Assembly (NCBI GenBank): GCA_016508695.1
Contig: VNKQ01000013.1
Coordinates: 1,364,001 to 1,428,000 of the forward strand
Direction: 5' to 3'
Length of the DNA stretch: 64,000 nucleotides
Origin: Hyphodiscus hymeniophilus
Lineage: Eukaryota; Ascomycota; Leotiomycetes; Helotiales; Hyphodiscaceae
This document shows, one piece after another, positions 12,365 through 22,670 of this stretch. Every line of letters begins with the position of its first letter. Position 1 is the stretch's first letter. A model generated the notes under the pieces. It was given only the letters and a program-made list of their open reading frames with translations, made no database searches and was not told where the DNA came from. The translations under genes and the position numbers were made by a program.

Positions 12365-12662
12365 ATACAGAATCAACAACAGATCCCGAAAAATCCAGGA
12401 AAACGCTCACCGAGAAAAGCCTGCTCCTATGTAAGAGGTCGGGGGTCAGGCTCACTGGTAGAGAGGCTGAGCAAAGATCGTGCATGAGCGTGCGCCACAT
12501 GCGGGCCAGGGCGAGATCCCCACCAACGGAATTGGGGGCTCAGCAGCCCTTTGCCTGCACTATCTTTCGAGGGATCAGAAACGATGGGAATATGGGTATC
12601 ATCTTCAATTGGCTAATCGTTCTCTCTACTCGGTATGCAAGTTGTGCGCTGTCTGCCTGCCC

Positions 12663-13149
12663 TTACTTACTCGGGTTGGCGGATTTGAGCTTCGTCTCTG
12701 CAACCCACCCCTCGTAGTCCTCGCCCATGGAATCCTTGAGCTTGTACGACCACGTATTTGCTCCTGGATCATGCGCTGCATCAGTGATGGTCATGCGAAA
12801 CGAGCCCTCGAAATCCGTCTTGAACCACTGTGATAACAGGGCGGTTAGTGGCATCTTCTTCGGGCTTCTAGCTTGCACTTACGACCGTCCGGTCAATCTT
12901 GAACTGCTGTTTCGCCTGTCGCGCGCATTAGGACAGCCTCCGTTCCATTGAGACTTCGTACGTACCTTCGCCTTCTTCTTCGCGTCCTCTCTGTACGAGC
13001 GGTATTTAGATTCCTCAGTCTCGCCCTCTTGTGGCTATGGCTCACGTTAGCTAATCGACCATCCGTCCACGAGAGCAGCATCATGCAATGGTATGGAGGA
13101 TGGAGGTACGTACGATCTCTTCGACAGAGTCAGCAGTTGCGTCGCTCAT
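12663..13149 (-). CDS. Hypothetical 100-residue protein encoded by four exons
   Basis: I do not recognise the family. Four short exons (13114-13149, 12966-13034, 12883-12915, 12663-12827) all join in phase 0 through GTACGT, GTACG and GTAAGT donors, giving exactly 100 residues. The protein begins MSDATADSVEEI and continues with a lysine/glutamate helix (YREDAKKKAKQQFKIDRTV). It ends in a region with alternating aromatic residues (WFKTDFEGSFRMTITDA, NTWSYKLKDSMGEDYEGWV), which suggests a small beta-rich domain. It has no signal peptide or membrane span. Four regular introns in so short a gene strongly suggest a real, conserved protein. The final AGTAAGTAAG could also be a further donor site, so the C-terminus could be longer. 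Confidence 0.7.
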
Positions 13150-13735
13150 TCTGGCTGCGAAGTGATCGTTCTAGCTTCTGTGCTGGTTCAATAAATACGA
13201 TGGGTCCCGATAGGGTGCCTTACGAATGGAATTGCCGCTGATGTAGGGCTTTGGTCCAGGCGAAATCGTGGCTGTTTGAGGCGACTGGAATCTGCCTTGC
13301 ACTACAGGGCTGCGGGGGTCTTTAGATATGCCTGTACGGCTGACTCAAGCCTCGCTCAACGCAGACGAGTGGCCGAGTGACGGATAGTGATGGATTGATG
13401 ACTAGGGTGACACAGTTTGATGTTTACATGAATCCCTTTCGAAATCGAAGTTGTGTTTGAGGATGGAAATGGAAAGTAGAAATCAGAGGATAGACTGGGG
13501 GCCATTTATCAACCTGCATCTGCAGGTCATCTTAGCGCTCAACCACCACATGTGATCACCTCAAAGAGCCGCAGCACAGCCCCGACAATTCAAACTAATC
13601 GTGTTGCGATCTAAATTGAAATAAATTCATCGTGGACATACAAACTAAACACCAGTGGAAATGCTAAACTCTCAGTGGTATCTCTCTCCTGAACGCCAGC
13701 ATAATCCCTAATCCAATTTACCATACATGATGAGC
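13150..13735. other. Intergenic, no gene seen
   Basis: This 0.6 kb lies between the four-exon small gene and the 3' end of the caspase-like gene. No coding frame, repeat or RNA gene was found. The part near 13150-13250 should hold the promoter of the small gene. Confidence 0.5.
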
Positions 13736-15695
13736 TTAGGAAGTAATCCCTCGGTCGGTAAACAGTAACCTCGTGCATATGAACAGAGAAATACCTCCAA
13801 TAAGAAGAGGAAAGTAATTGGAGATCCCCGTTGACTCGGCTGCTCCTGTAGCAGTCTTATGATATAAGCTGCTCATCCACCAAGCATACCCACAGAAGGA
13901 TAGAAGAACGATGGCAGGGGCTTCGCGTGGCCGGAGTCTGTGAAAGCACTCCAGTAGTAGAACAACCAGACCGACAACGAAGACCTTCAGCCGGTACCGA
14001 TAATCTGGACCTCCCATGATCAATCTGCGTAACCTAGCCGTTGATATGTCGTTGGTGTTGAGAGTGAGGGTGTCTAGATGCGAAACCGTCATGTTCTCGA
14101 CATTACCGACGGATGCCAAATCAACATTGCCAACGATAGAATTATCGATGTTGTTGACTCGAGATCTTTCCGGTGTGTTCTCGATAAGACTATCGCCCGA
14201 GTCGCTGGGTGGTGGTGTCATGGGCGAGTCGATGTCAGCATGCGACACTTGACCGGCAACTGCCAGGTTTTCTGCCAGTTTTTGGGTCCACAGAGGCCTA
14301 TCTTTGTTGACCGTCATCCTCCTCTTCCATTGATCGTAGGCATTTCTAACGATATCCGTCATCTTCAGCCAACCAATATGACGAGCAGTTATCCTCTCGC
14401 TTGCAATCATGTCCTTCAAGCTTTGAGAAAGGCGTAAGATTTCGTCTTTGGTGGGAGGCTTGTCATAAAAGAATCTAAGATCAAGATAGTGTTTAATTTG
14501 AGGCTTTGGTTTCTCGTCCTGTTGCAGGACGTCCGAGCCAACCTTCTCGTTTGAATTTGGTAGAGATGCAAGGACAAGCTTGCGATAACAACTCGTCTCG
14601 TCCTCACCCCGTTCCTCAATAAGAGCATTTTGGTTTCGTGGGAAATTTGGTGCCTCTGCATTGATCTTTCTCAACAATTGTTGGGTCGTAAAGCTGGGTT
14701 TCGATTTGACAAGAGTTTTCAAAGACCATATGAGTGCTGAAGTGAATGAATTGGGACCGGGCATCTCAGTAAGACCGTCAGAACCACACGCGGCAAGGAA
14801 TCTGAGACACCGCAAGGTTAGCAGCTGCTCTCAACTGGAATGTTGTAGGGAAACAGAGTAGTTTCCACCACACGCCTCAGGACATGTGCGCCCCAAGTCT
14901 CGCCGAGGAGAATGATGAACGGCAAGACGAAAGTGTATCCTTACTCAAAGTTGCGATCCGAGGTAGAGCGAGTCCTTTTCGTCAACGCTCCTGCGTGACA
15001 GCAATCGAAGATTACCAGCACGTCTCCCCGTGTCCGCTTTATTATCATTTCTGCTTCGCTCCATACAACCGAGTTCCTGGCGTTCGTCTTCTTCTTTGGT
15101 TGGCGGTTCCTGGAAAAGGATTAGCGAGTGGAAGAGGGATTCCAGAAGAAACTGACCCCGCAAGCAGCAGAGATATTCCTCCATCATCCGCACCCTCCTG
15201 TTTCCCGGGAACGCCATGCCCAGCGTAATATACGATAAGCAAGGTGCTCTCATCGTCATACTCCATGACGAAATCTAACAAGATCTTTTGGATCTGGAGA
15301 TGAGGCGGATGGCGAGAAGCCACCAATTGTTTCTTCACCACGCCATAGTGGAAAAGGTCCTTGAAGACGCCCTCAAGCGCATCAACCTCATCACCCGTAT
15401 TCAAGTCATCTAGCTCTGGTTCCCAAGATATCAAAAGTACTGCGCATTTCTTATGTGGAAGGCCCACACCTCCCACGCCTTTCATCGATTCGTCCCACAC
15501 AGCTTGCAGCTCGTTATCTTCGAGGCCGATTTGCCTAGTGGGTATCGCAGGACGATTGGGCTTGGAGGGTCGCGCAGAAGTTGCTGCATATGCAATGTCG
15601 GAAAGCGCATGAGGAGCCATCTTGTCTATTGGATGGGGGGACTCTGCGAGTCTGCGAGAGGCTGGTTGACTGAGGATGTCGAGATCGTGGTTCAT
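13736..15695 (-). CDS. Caspase-like (C14) protease with C-terminal transmembrane segments
   Basis: Three exons (15157-15695, 14945-15109, 13736-14801) joined by a 47 bp and a 143 bp intron give 589 residues in frame. The p20-like caspase fold is evident. A beta strand precedes the catalytic His in LLIVYYAGHG, and the catalytic Cys is in VLVIFDCCHAG. FEFLAACGSDGLTEMPG follows, as in fungal caspase-like proteins. After the catalytic half comes a charged helical region and then a short stretch with a repeated VGNV pattern (SIVGNVDLASVGNVENM, residues about 453-470). Three hydrophobic spans end the protein (KVFVVGLVVLLLECF, APAIVLLSFCGYAWWM, YFPLLIGGISLFICTRLLF). True type I metacaspases have an N-terminal Pro/Gln-rich prodomain and no membrane tail, so this is a different architecture. 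Cleavage after basic or acidic residues is not predictable. Membrane anchoring and a role in cell death or stress are inferred. Confidence 0.85.
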
Positions 15696-16541
15696 GGCAT
15701 CGGTTTGTTGGAGTTGTGACTGCAGTCGATCGCGACAGCAGTTGGCAGACCCGCAGCCTTATCAGAACTCAGCCAGGAGGCGCAATGAGCCCACAAAAGC
15801 GAGGAAGCTCCATTGTTGGGGGCCGATTTTGATTTTATTGATGTTCCAATTCAGCCGCTCATGCAGCCCTGTCAGCCCCCAAAGGGCTGTGCCGCATGTC
15901 ACGACACTGTCCTTCGAGACACTGTAGACATTTTATCTCATGAATAGACCCTCTACTTCGGTTTTAACTTCTAATCTCACTAAAACTAACTATTGTGAAG
16001 GAGTAGAGCGTGTGCCGTCTAGTGTACGATAAAAATATCTAATTATACCACCAGTAGGAGAGTAGAAAAAGAAGAGAAGTCTATTAGTTCTAGTTAGTTA
16101 AAAGACATCTGCAAACCTAAGAAGGAATATCTCGCTAGCTAAGCCTAGTACCAAGTACTCTGATCCTTTTATCCTATGATATTCGTCTAAGGTACTTAAA
16201 ATTACTCTTAGACTATATAACTTCATACTAATTTAAGTACAAGTTTAGAATTTTACCACTACGAAGTAAAACACTAAGAAGTAAAACACTAAGAAGTAAA
16301 ACACTAAGAAGTAAAACACGGCACTACGCCATAATCCGCAATTGTAATATACACCTTTACGACTTTACGACTTTCAGGGTGCGATGGAAAATCATTGTAC
16401 GACCGCCAGAACTATCGTAATCTTCAGCAGTATCCCCTATATCTGAGAATATCCCATTAGAGAGGCATCAATAGTATTGTATACCTGACAGAATATAGTA
16501 TGTACAGCCAGCTCTGCTATATCTGAATATCCATTCAATAT
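15696..16541. other. Intergenic, AT-rich, possibly a decayed repeat
   Basis: From about 15940 to 16540 the sequence is poor in C and G and rich in TAG/CTA words, unlike the flanking genes. This is compatible with an old repeat eroded by RIP. No transposase frame or terminal repeats could be recognised. A 15-bp tandem repeat lies inside it. Confidence 0.4.
16261..16319. repeat. 15-bp tandem repeat, four units
   Basis: Four consecutive units of aagaagtaaaacact (the first with one change, the last lacking its final base) run without interruption. They lie in the AT-rich segment between the caspase-like and metallopeptidase genes. Confidence 0.9.
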
Positions 16542-17724
16542 CTATTGATACTGTGCCCTCCCAGAAGAAAAATCAACATCCGAAAGTCCGCCACCTCCAT
16601 CCCATGCTCCAGCTTTCGTGTGATACCAAACGGCATACAGGAAATACATGATTGTTTCCGGATTCTGGGAATTTGCAGTCAGATCTCCAGTGTCTTCTCC
16701 TGCTGCGGCGTCAAGTATTACTTCGATGTCATCTGCATTACACTTAGCCGTAATTCCTGAACGGAGATAATGGGGTACTCACAGCTGAAATCTTCTGTCT
16801 GTCCCTTTGGATTTGTTAAATGTACCAGCTCATGGATGAGTGAAGAGCTACGACTGATTACAGTGGTAATGAGACCTTCGTTCTCAGGATTTGCTCCAAG
16901 CCCGGGTAGATATTGGCTGTTGAAAGAGTTGGGGCATAAAATCATCCATGATGGCGTTTGTCCCGTAACCGTGAGACCCAAATTTCCTGGTTTGGTACAA
17001 TAGTCAAGATTCGCGGAGTCGATTTTACTGAGACTTTGAATCATGTACGTGTCGAATTTTGGCGTCCACGATGGGACTATCTGAGATGATTGCTGGATAA
17101 ATAACTGAACATATTGGTCATTAAATGCGAAGCTACCCTCGCCTTGTTGGAGTAGATATTCTTGTGCGACTGATAGCTGTATATCCTGGCCTTTTCTTGT
17201 GACTGTAAGTGGTTGCCCATCGACATCGAATGCCTGATCCATCCACTGAGCTGCTTGCAACCAAGTCGAGTCGCAGAAGAGGGTTGGTTTAGTTGGCAAT
17301 GGCGGAGCAGTACCCGCTGTCATGAAGCTCAACATGTTCGTGATATAAGCTAATATCATAGTTAGCAGTGAATAAATCTGATCAAGGGCTAATGGCTACT
17401 TGAAACCGTATTAAAGTAGGCCGCGGTATCCTCATCAGGTCTCAAATCATCGCCAGGAAAGACACCAAAGTACTCAAAAAAGAGTGTTCGAAAGGTTCGA
17501 TCATTAGAATACTGGTTGACGGCTTGTAGTCCAGCCGTTACCACGTCGTATGCTTCTTGCCAATATTGGTTCAAATCATCACTATCAGCACTGCAGCTTG
17601 AGAGTTCTCCAGCCCCAGCAAGGTCAAAGACTTGGTCAATGGCCAAGAGTTGTGCTTTGCATAACGAGAAGAGAAAAGTAATTGCCGTCAAGTACAGCGA
17701 GAATGATGATTTACCGCCCATCAT
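16542..17724 (-). CDS. Secreted zinc metallopeptidase, deuterolysin/lysine-specific (aspzincin-like)
   Basis: Three exons (17400-17724, 16783-17349, 16542-16732) give 360 residues. The protein starts with a signal peptide (SSFSLYLTAITFLFSLCKA). It carries a zinc-binding HExxH motif in SLIHELVHLTNPKG near residue 285 and Cys residues suited to disulfides. The layout, in which a helix with HExxH is followed some 10 residues later by an acidic segment (GQTEDFSYD after splicing) and an aromatic-rich C-terminal stretch, is that of secreted fungal M35-like or lysine-specific endopeptidases. In those enzymes an Asp is the third zinc ligand; the Asp in TEDFSYD is the candidate. The last intron uses GTGAGT and the acceptor at 16733 that avoids an in-frame stop. 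It is transcribed divergently from the chitinase. The role is external protein digestion; the substrate is unknown. Confidence 0.8.
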
Positions 17725-18616
17725 CGAGTGGAATTGAAAATTCAGATATTGTGTAGTCTAATGGATCTTGAACCCAACATGCGTTTGGGGCTGGAAGATC
17801 AATTAAGTAAAGATTTCATATGCTCCTCCCATAACTACTACGGTCTAGCACGGAACTTTCTTGCAAAGCTGACACTTATTAAAGCCAATGGCTATGAAAA
17901 AAATATCATAGCCATAGTCTATCTCTAGGATCAGGTGGTCCGGCGCTTGAAGCGATTCCTTCCCTCAAAATTAATCGAAGCATACTCCGTATTTGGATAT
18001 TGCTGGTTTTCGTCGAGAACAGAGACTAATTACTGACATAAGACGAAGATCTAGTTTCGCCAAGACAAAGCTAATACAACTTCATCGTATAGCAAATTCG
18101 GAGTTTTCCCATTGGATGATGACTAAATAGCGAAATGTTCAAATGCGTAGGGAGCTATATACCTAATTATAGCCCCGTCGGCCAAACTAGCCGAACATGT
18201 CTAAGGCACTGCAGGGTATCTAAGGCACTGTAGGTATGTCGTATAGCGACTTTAGTTGTTTAGCAGTTGCTGAAGGATGAGGCTACTTAGTTATTTCAAG
18301 ATAATCATCTTTAATGCAGCCGAATAGGTTTCTTGCTCAATGAGTATCAACTTCTGTATATCACTAGTACAAAATATTACCTACTCACCTTAAATCTTAC
18401 TGTACTTGGAAATGGTCTCCAATCGTACAGTAACCGTATGTGTTCGGCTTCGGACACATTCTCTTCTATTCCTGCCACTGCTACTGCGCAATGCCATTTA
18501 TGGCCTTTATATATACCACGGCCAGCCACTGTGGTTGCAATGACAGACATTCCTATCACCTGCCTCTAATTTCACTACTTTAGTCTTCCAATCTTCTTGT
18601 CTTGATCGTATTTACG
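17725..18616. other. Shared intergenic region between metallopeptidase and chitinase genes
   Basis: This 0.9 kb separates two divergently transcribed genes for secreted enzymes, so both promoters must lie here. It is rather AT-rich. A short repeated phrase, taaggcactg(c/t)ag, occurs near 18200 and 18222. I saw no coding frame. Confidence 0.5.
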
Positions 18617-21600
18617 ATGGTAAGGAAATTGGCGACGAGCCTGGCAGCACTGTTGTTCCATGCCAGTATTGTGACTGCTTCACCCATTTCAGAGTCTCAT
18701 CTGCTAGTGGCCAGAGCAACCGCAACAGCAACCGCAACCGCAACTGCAACCGCAAATATACCATCTAGCCAGAACGCGACGCCATCAAACTCCCCCGAAT
18801 TCGCAAATGCTCTTTTCACCGACGGTACTGTTGTAGCAGCCGATTCTTCTTGCTCTACAAGCAATCCCTGCCCGGAAGGGTGCTGCACTCAGTATGGGTT
18901 TTGTGGATACGGACCCGACTTTTGCGGCTCCGCTTGTATCCCAGGGGCAAGTCAGAATGGTACATGTGATTTAAAATCCCAATGCGACCCTGGTACTTAT
19001 CCTGGATACGGCACTACATGGGGTAATTATAAGAACGTTCTAAGCTTTGGCATCCTATATTCATCACTCTCTAGGTCCCCAATATGCTCTTGCTGAATCT
19101 TGTCCACTACAAGTCTGTTGTAGTCAATTTGGTTTCTGTAAGTTATTTCTATGGCATGCTGCGGGCATGACAATAATTAATACGACTAGGCGGTACGACG
19201 CCCGACTTTTGTGGGACGGCAACTGTACCAGAACCTTCATGTTCTGGGACTTCATCTTTCAGTCGCGCAGTCGGCTACTATGAAGGCTGGAGTTTAACCA
19301 GGGCGTGTGACCGTACGTACAGTGCTCTCTAGCTCAAGTTGAAGGCCTTACTGATCACTCTCAATAGAAATGGCTCCAGAAGATGTAAATGCTTTCCAGT
19401 ATAACCGAATTTATATGACTTACAATTCATAGATTCCTATTGGAGCTTACACGCATCTCAACTATGCCTTTCTCTCCATCGATCCTACTTCTTTTGAGAT
19501 TGTCCCAGCGACGAGCGAGGAAGTGCCGCTTTATAGCCGGTTTACAGCATTGAAGAATTTAAAACCTGGTCTAGAAACCTGGCTCTCGATTGGTGGTTGG
19601 TCCTTTACCGATCCTGGCCCAACCCAGACAACCTTTTCCCAACTAGTTGCTTCAACGTCTGCCCAAGCAACGTTTTTCTCCTCATTATTATCATTCATGT
19701 CTACTTATGACTTTGATGGTGTCGATATTGACTGGTAAGTCTATATTATCCGCTGAAATAGAGATTACTTAACTTCACAAAGGGAATATCCCGAGACTAC
19801 GGACCGCGATGGTAGCCCCGCTGATTACGCCAATTTTGTAAGCTTTATGAAAAGCCTTAGATCTCAGTTGAATAGTCATAATTATGGTCTTTCCATGACT
19901 CTTCCTAGTAGTTACTACTATATGCAGGACTTTGATATTGTTAATCTCGCGCCCTCTATTGATTGGGTAAGCTTGATCTCTAGTTACTTGTGATACACTT
20001 TGCTTACATGTGTAAGTTTAACGTTATGACTTACGATCTTCATGGAACATGGGACGCAACCGATCCGTTTATAGGCAATGTTATGCTGGCTCACACAAAC
20101 CTTACTGAGATCCGTCAGACGATGGATCTTTTGTGGCGCAATAGTATTGACCCAAGCCAAGTGTCAATGGGCTATGGTTTCTATGGCAGGAGTAAGGCAC
20201 AATTTCACAGCAACTTCGAGTTGTGTTCTTCAACAAGGAGTTTGACTAGAAAACTGCGAATGCTAATACAAAACAGGCTTTACAGCATCAGATCCTTCTT
20301 GCTTGGAGGCTGGTTGCCCATTTTCTGCTGGAGGTATATCTCCTTTCTAAGTTATTTATCATCGGGCGAGACACTAACATGTAGGTCAAGGTAACGCTGG
20401 CCCATGTACAGCATCAGTCGGTACCCTTTCATATACTGAGATCGAGGCGATTTTGGCCGATCCAAGTCGCAATGCAAAAATCACATTAGATCCTGTTGCC
20501 GCCGTACAGATTGTCACGTTCGACTCTAACCAGTGGGTAAGCTTTGACAATGCAGCAACAATCGAGCTTAAGCAAGCTTACGCAAATGGTGAATGTATTG
20601 GAGGGTAAGGTTGGCGATTCTTGCAAGAAATGTCGATTCTAAAGTATGTTGTAGGTCACTGGTTTGGGCTGTTAGTCTTGACAACGGTGGGGACGCTGCA
20701 GGTCAGTATATTTATAATTCCTTGCAATTGTGGATTGTCCTGATCATTCGCAGGTTTCTTGTCAAACTCAACAGACCTGTTCCCCGGAGGCCACGGCAAT
20801 TCAACGGGCGGAAATGTGTATATACCTCCGACCATCTGGCAGACGCCAGATCCTTCTGTGGCCTGTAACCCGCCATGTACTTTTATCCTTCCGCCAACAC
20901 CACTGACCAATCCCACGGTTCTAACCTGGCCTCCTGTTACCACGGCCATATTGTCTAGCTCTGGTGGAGTAATTGTTACTGTGACGACAGTAATTTCGGT
21001 GGATCCATTCACTATATCAGAGGTGTCTCTATGGCCAGTCACGATTGCCTCGGCTGATACTACCGGTGCAACCTTCAGTCCTGAGCAAAGTCTAATGCCA
21101 CCCGCTATCACCTTGACTTTGCCAGGAACTGAGGCTTTGCCTCCTATCACGAGCTTCCAGTACACCATCGGCGGACAGTCCCAGGGTAATTCACCTTCTG
21201 GTATCTCTTCTTCAGGTCCTGATTCAACACCTGGAGCAGGAGAGAATCCTACCCCGAGTTTTGCTTCCAGTTCACATCTCGTCACGATCCAACCCAACCC
21301 AACTGTTTCGTTCACCTTTCCAGGCGTAACCCCCGCTCCGATCTCTTACGGACCTGGACAACCCCCGAGCCCCGACGGCTGTGGATCCGGAGGTGGTAAT
21401 GGCTGTGGTTCTTCAGACTGCTCGCTCTTCGGCTGTGGTGGTGGATGTGGTATCTTTGGCTGCGATGGCGGTTGTGGCATTGGCTTCTGTGGTGGTGGGT
21501 GCGGATTGTTCGGCTGTGGGCCAGGATGCGGTGAAGGTCAGTGGTTTGACTAAAAATGATCATACTGATATGAACTTTGCTGACGGTATTACCCAAGGCG

Positions 21601-22349
21601 CTTGCGAGGAGCCCGGTGGCGGCGGCGGCGTACCTCCTGGAGGTGGCGACCCTGGTGACGGCGAGTGTGAGACGGCCACAGCTTCATTATGCTCTACTCA
21701 GTGCGTCCAAGGCGGCTCATGCGACACTTCCTGTTCAACGTTCGTCGGGTGTTCCGCCACAGACACAGGATCTATCAATACCAAGAGCTTGCCACCGTTC
21801 GCTACTATCTCCGACGGCGAGGCTTTCCCTACCACTATCGATACTGGAGCGGCCTTGTCCTCCGAGGCAGCATCTATAGCTTCTCGTATTTCTTCCCTGT
21901 TTCCTACATCTACGACGACTCCACCGAGCCAGCCTACTTGCCCTCTAGGGAAGCCTGATTCAAACGACTGTGCCGGGTTAATCAACCAGATCGGCACGAG
22001 TACGGATGAGATTCCAGGCTCCTCGACCTGCTATGATAAAGTCGTGAATGGGGTCCAGAGCCACTGGTGCGACTACTACACCGATGGAACTTGTCAAGTT
22101 AGCATCAGCTACAACTATGCGGATGGAAATCCTCTGTAAGTATTCCTCTCTTATCTCGAGCTATACTAACGAATGGTTTTTAGCCTACCATCCCCCACTG
22201 AGTCTCAGCTCGAGAAAATAGTCGAGAAAGTATTCTCGGACAACGGATTGACTTGTAATGGAGCTGGCAGTAGTACCCAGGCTGTTGGCAATCAGCTGCC
22301 TTTCACTGTGTGTCTCAACCAGGTAGGATATGACTGCCTTGTCATTTAA
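18617..22349 (+). CDS. Class V (GH18) chitinase with CBM18 modules, killer-toxin-like subgroup C
   Basis: Thirteen exons can be joined in phase, giving 1026 residues: 18617-19022, 19075-19137, 19190-19312, 19368-19384, 19433-19734, 19783-19966, 20017-20191, 20277-20333, 20385-20604, 20655-20701, 20754-21536, 21598-22135 and 22184-22349. Order of parts: a signal peptide, a Thr-Ala run, two chitin-binding CBM18 modules (one with CPEGCCTQYGFCGYGPDFCG near residue 85, one near 145-175), and a GH18 barrel from about residue 183. The GH18 catalytic motif is DFDGVDIDWE, with the acid at residue 304; MTYDLHGTWD and VWAVSLDNGG are further barrel signatures. The long tail is Pro/Ser/Thr-rich, then Gly/Cys-rich, then a Cys-containing domain I cannot name. 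Fungal subgroup C chitinases resemble the chitinase subunit of yeast zymocin and act on cell-wall chitin of self or other fungi. The end at 22349 could continue in another exon, since CAG-GTAGG there looks like a donor. Confidence 0.9.
18716..18756 (+). repeat. 6-bp coding tandem repeat (Thr-Ala run in the chitinase)
   Basis: About seven units of the hexamer ac(c/t/a)gca encode alternating Thr and Ala just behind the signal peptide of the chitinase. Such runs vary in length by slippage and probably form an exposed, O-glycosylated spacer. Confidence 0.85.
21379..21536 (+). repeat. Gly/Cys-rich coding repeat in the chitinase tail
   Basis: About 50 residues are built from degenerate units of the form GCGGGCGIFGCDG, with a Cys in every third or fourth position. 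The DNA shows a matching degenerate period (ggctgtggtggt...). It is unlike the rest of the enzyme and may form a compact disulfide-rich linker or a metal- or wall-binding stretch. Confidence 0.8.
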
Positions 22350-22670
22350 TCTTTACATAGAAATGAATTATCACATCACGTAAAAAATAAAGTCACTGGT
22401 ACCTGAAACATGATCCTGTGCTTGTATACACTCTGTTGAAATCGATTTTGGGAGGCTACCAACAAACGGAACATGGCCCGAATGCTCTGACTCTCTGAGG
22501 GGATATCAAGGATGTGGAGTCCATCATACTCACATTTCGGAGCTGCGGAGCAGGTTTTCCAAAGCACGCCATGGAAAGAGATATGTCTGCCAAGTTCTCA
22601 GGCATATAAGGAATATATCATTACTAATGATCAAGTCATTGATTTTCCCCCTCCAATTATCTTCGTCTCC
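22350..22670. other. Short convergent intergenic region
   Basis: This 0.3 kb lies between the chitinase stop and the stop of the S28 peptidase gene on the other strand. It probably holds both 3' ends. No further feature was seen. Confidence 0.5.

Noticed and set aside
12430..12500. Possible tRNA-like segment (ggctcactggtagagaggctgag)
   Set aside because: No complete cloverleaf with a T-loop GGTTCNA and a matching acceptor stem could be drawn.
18617..22349. Two-component killer toxin locus like yeast zymocin
   Set aside because: Only the chitinase-type subunit is present. No small secreted partner gene with an adjacent promoter was found, so a wall-lytic chitinase is the simpler reading.
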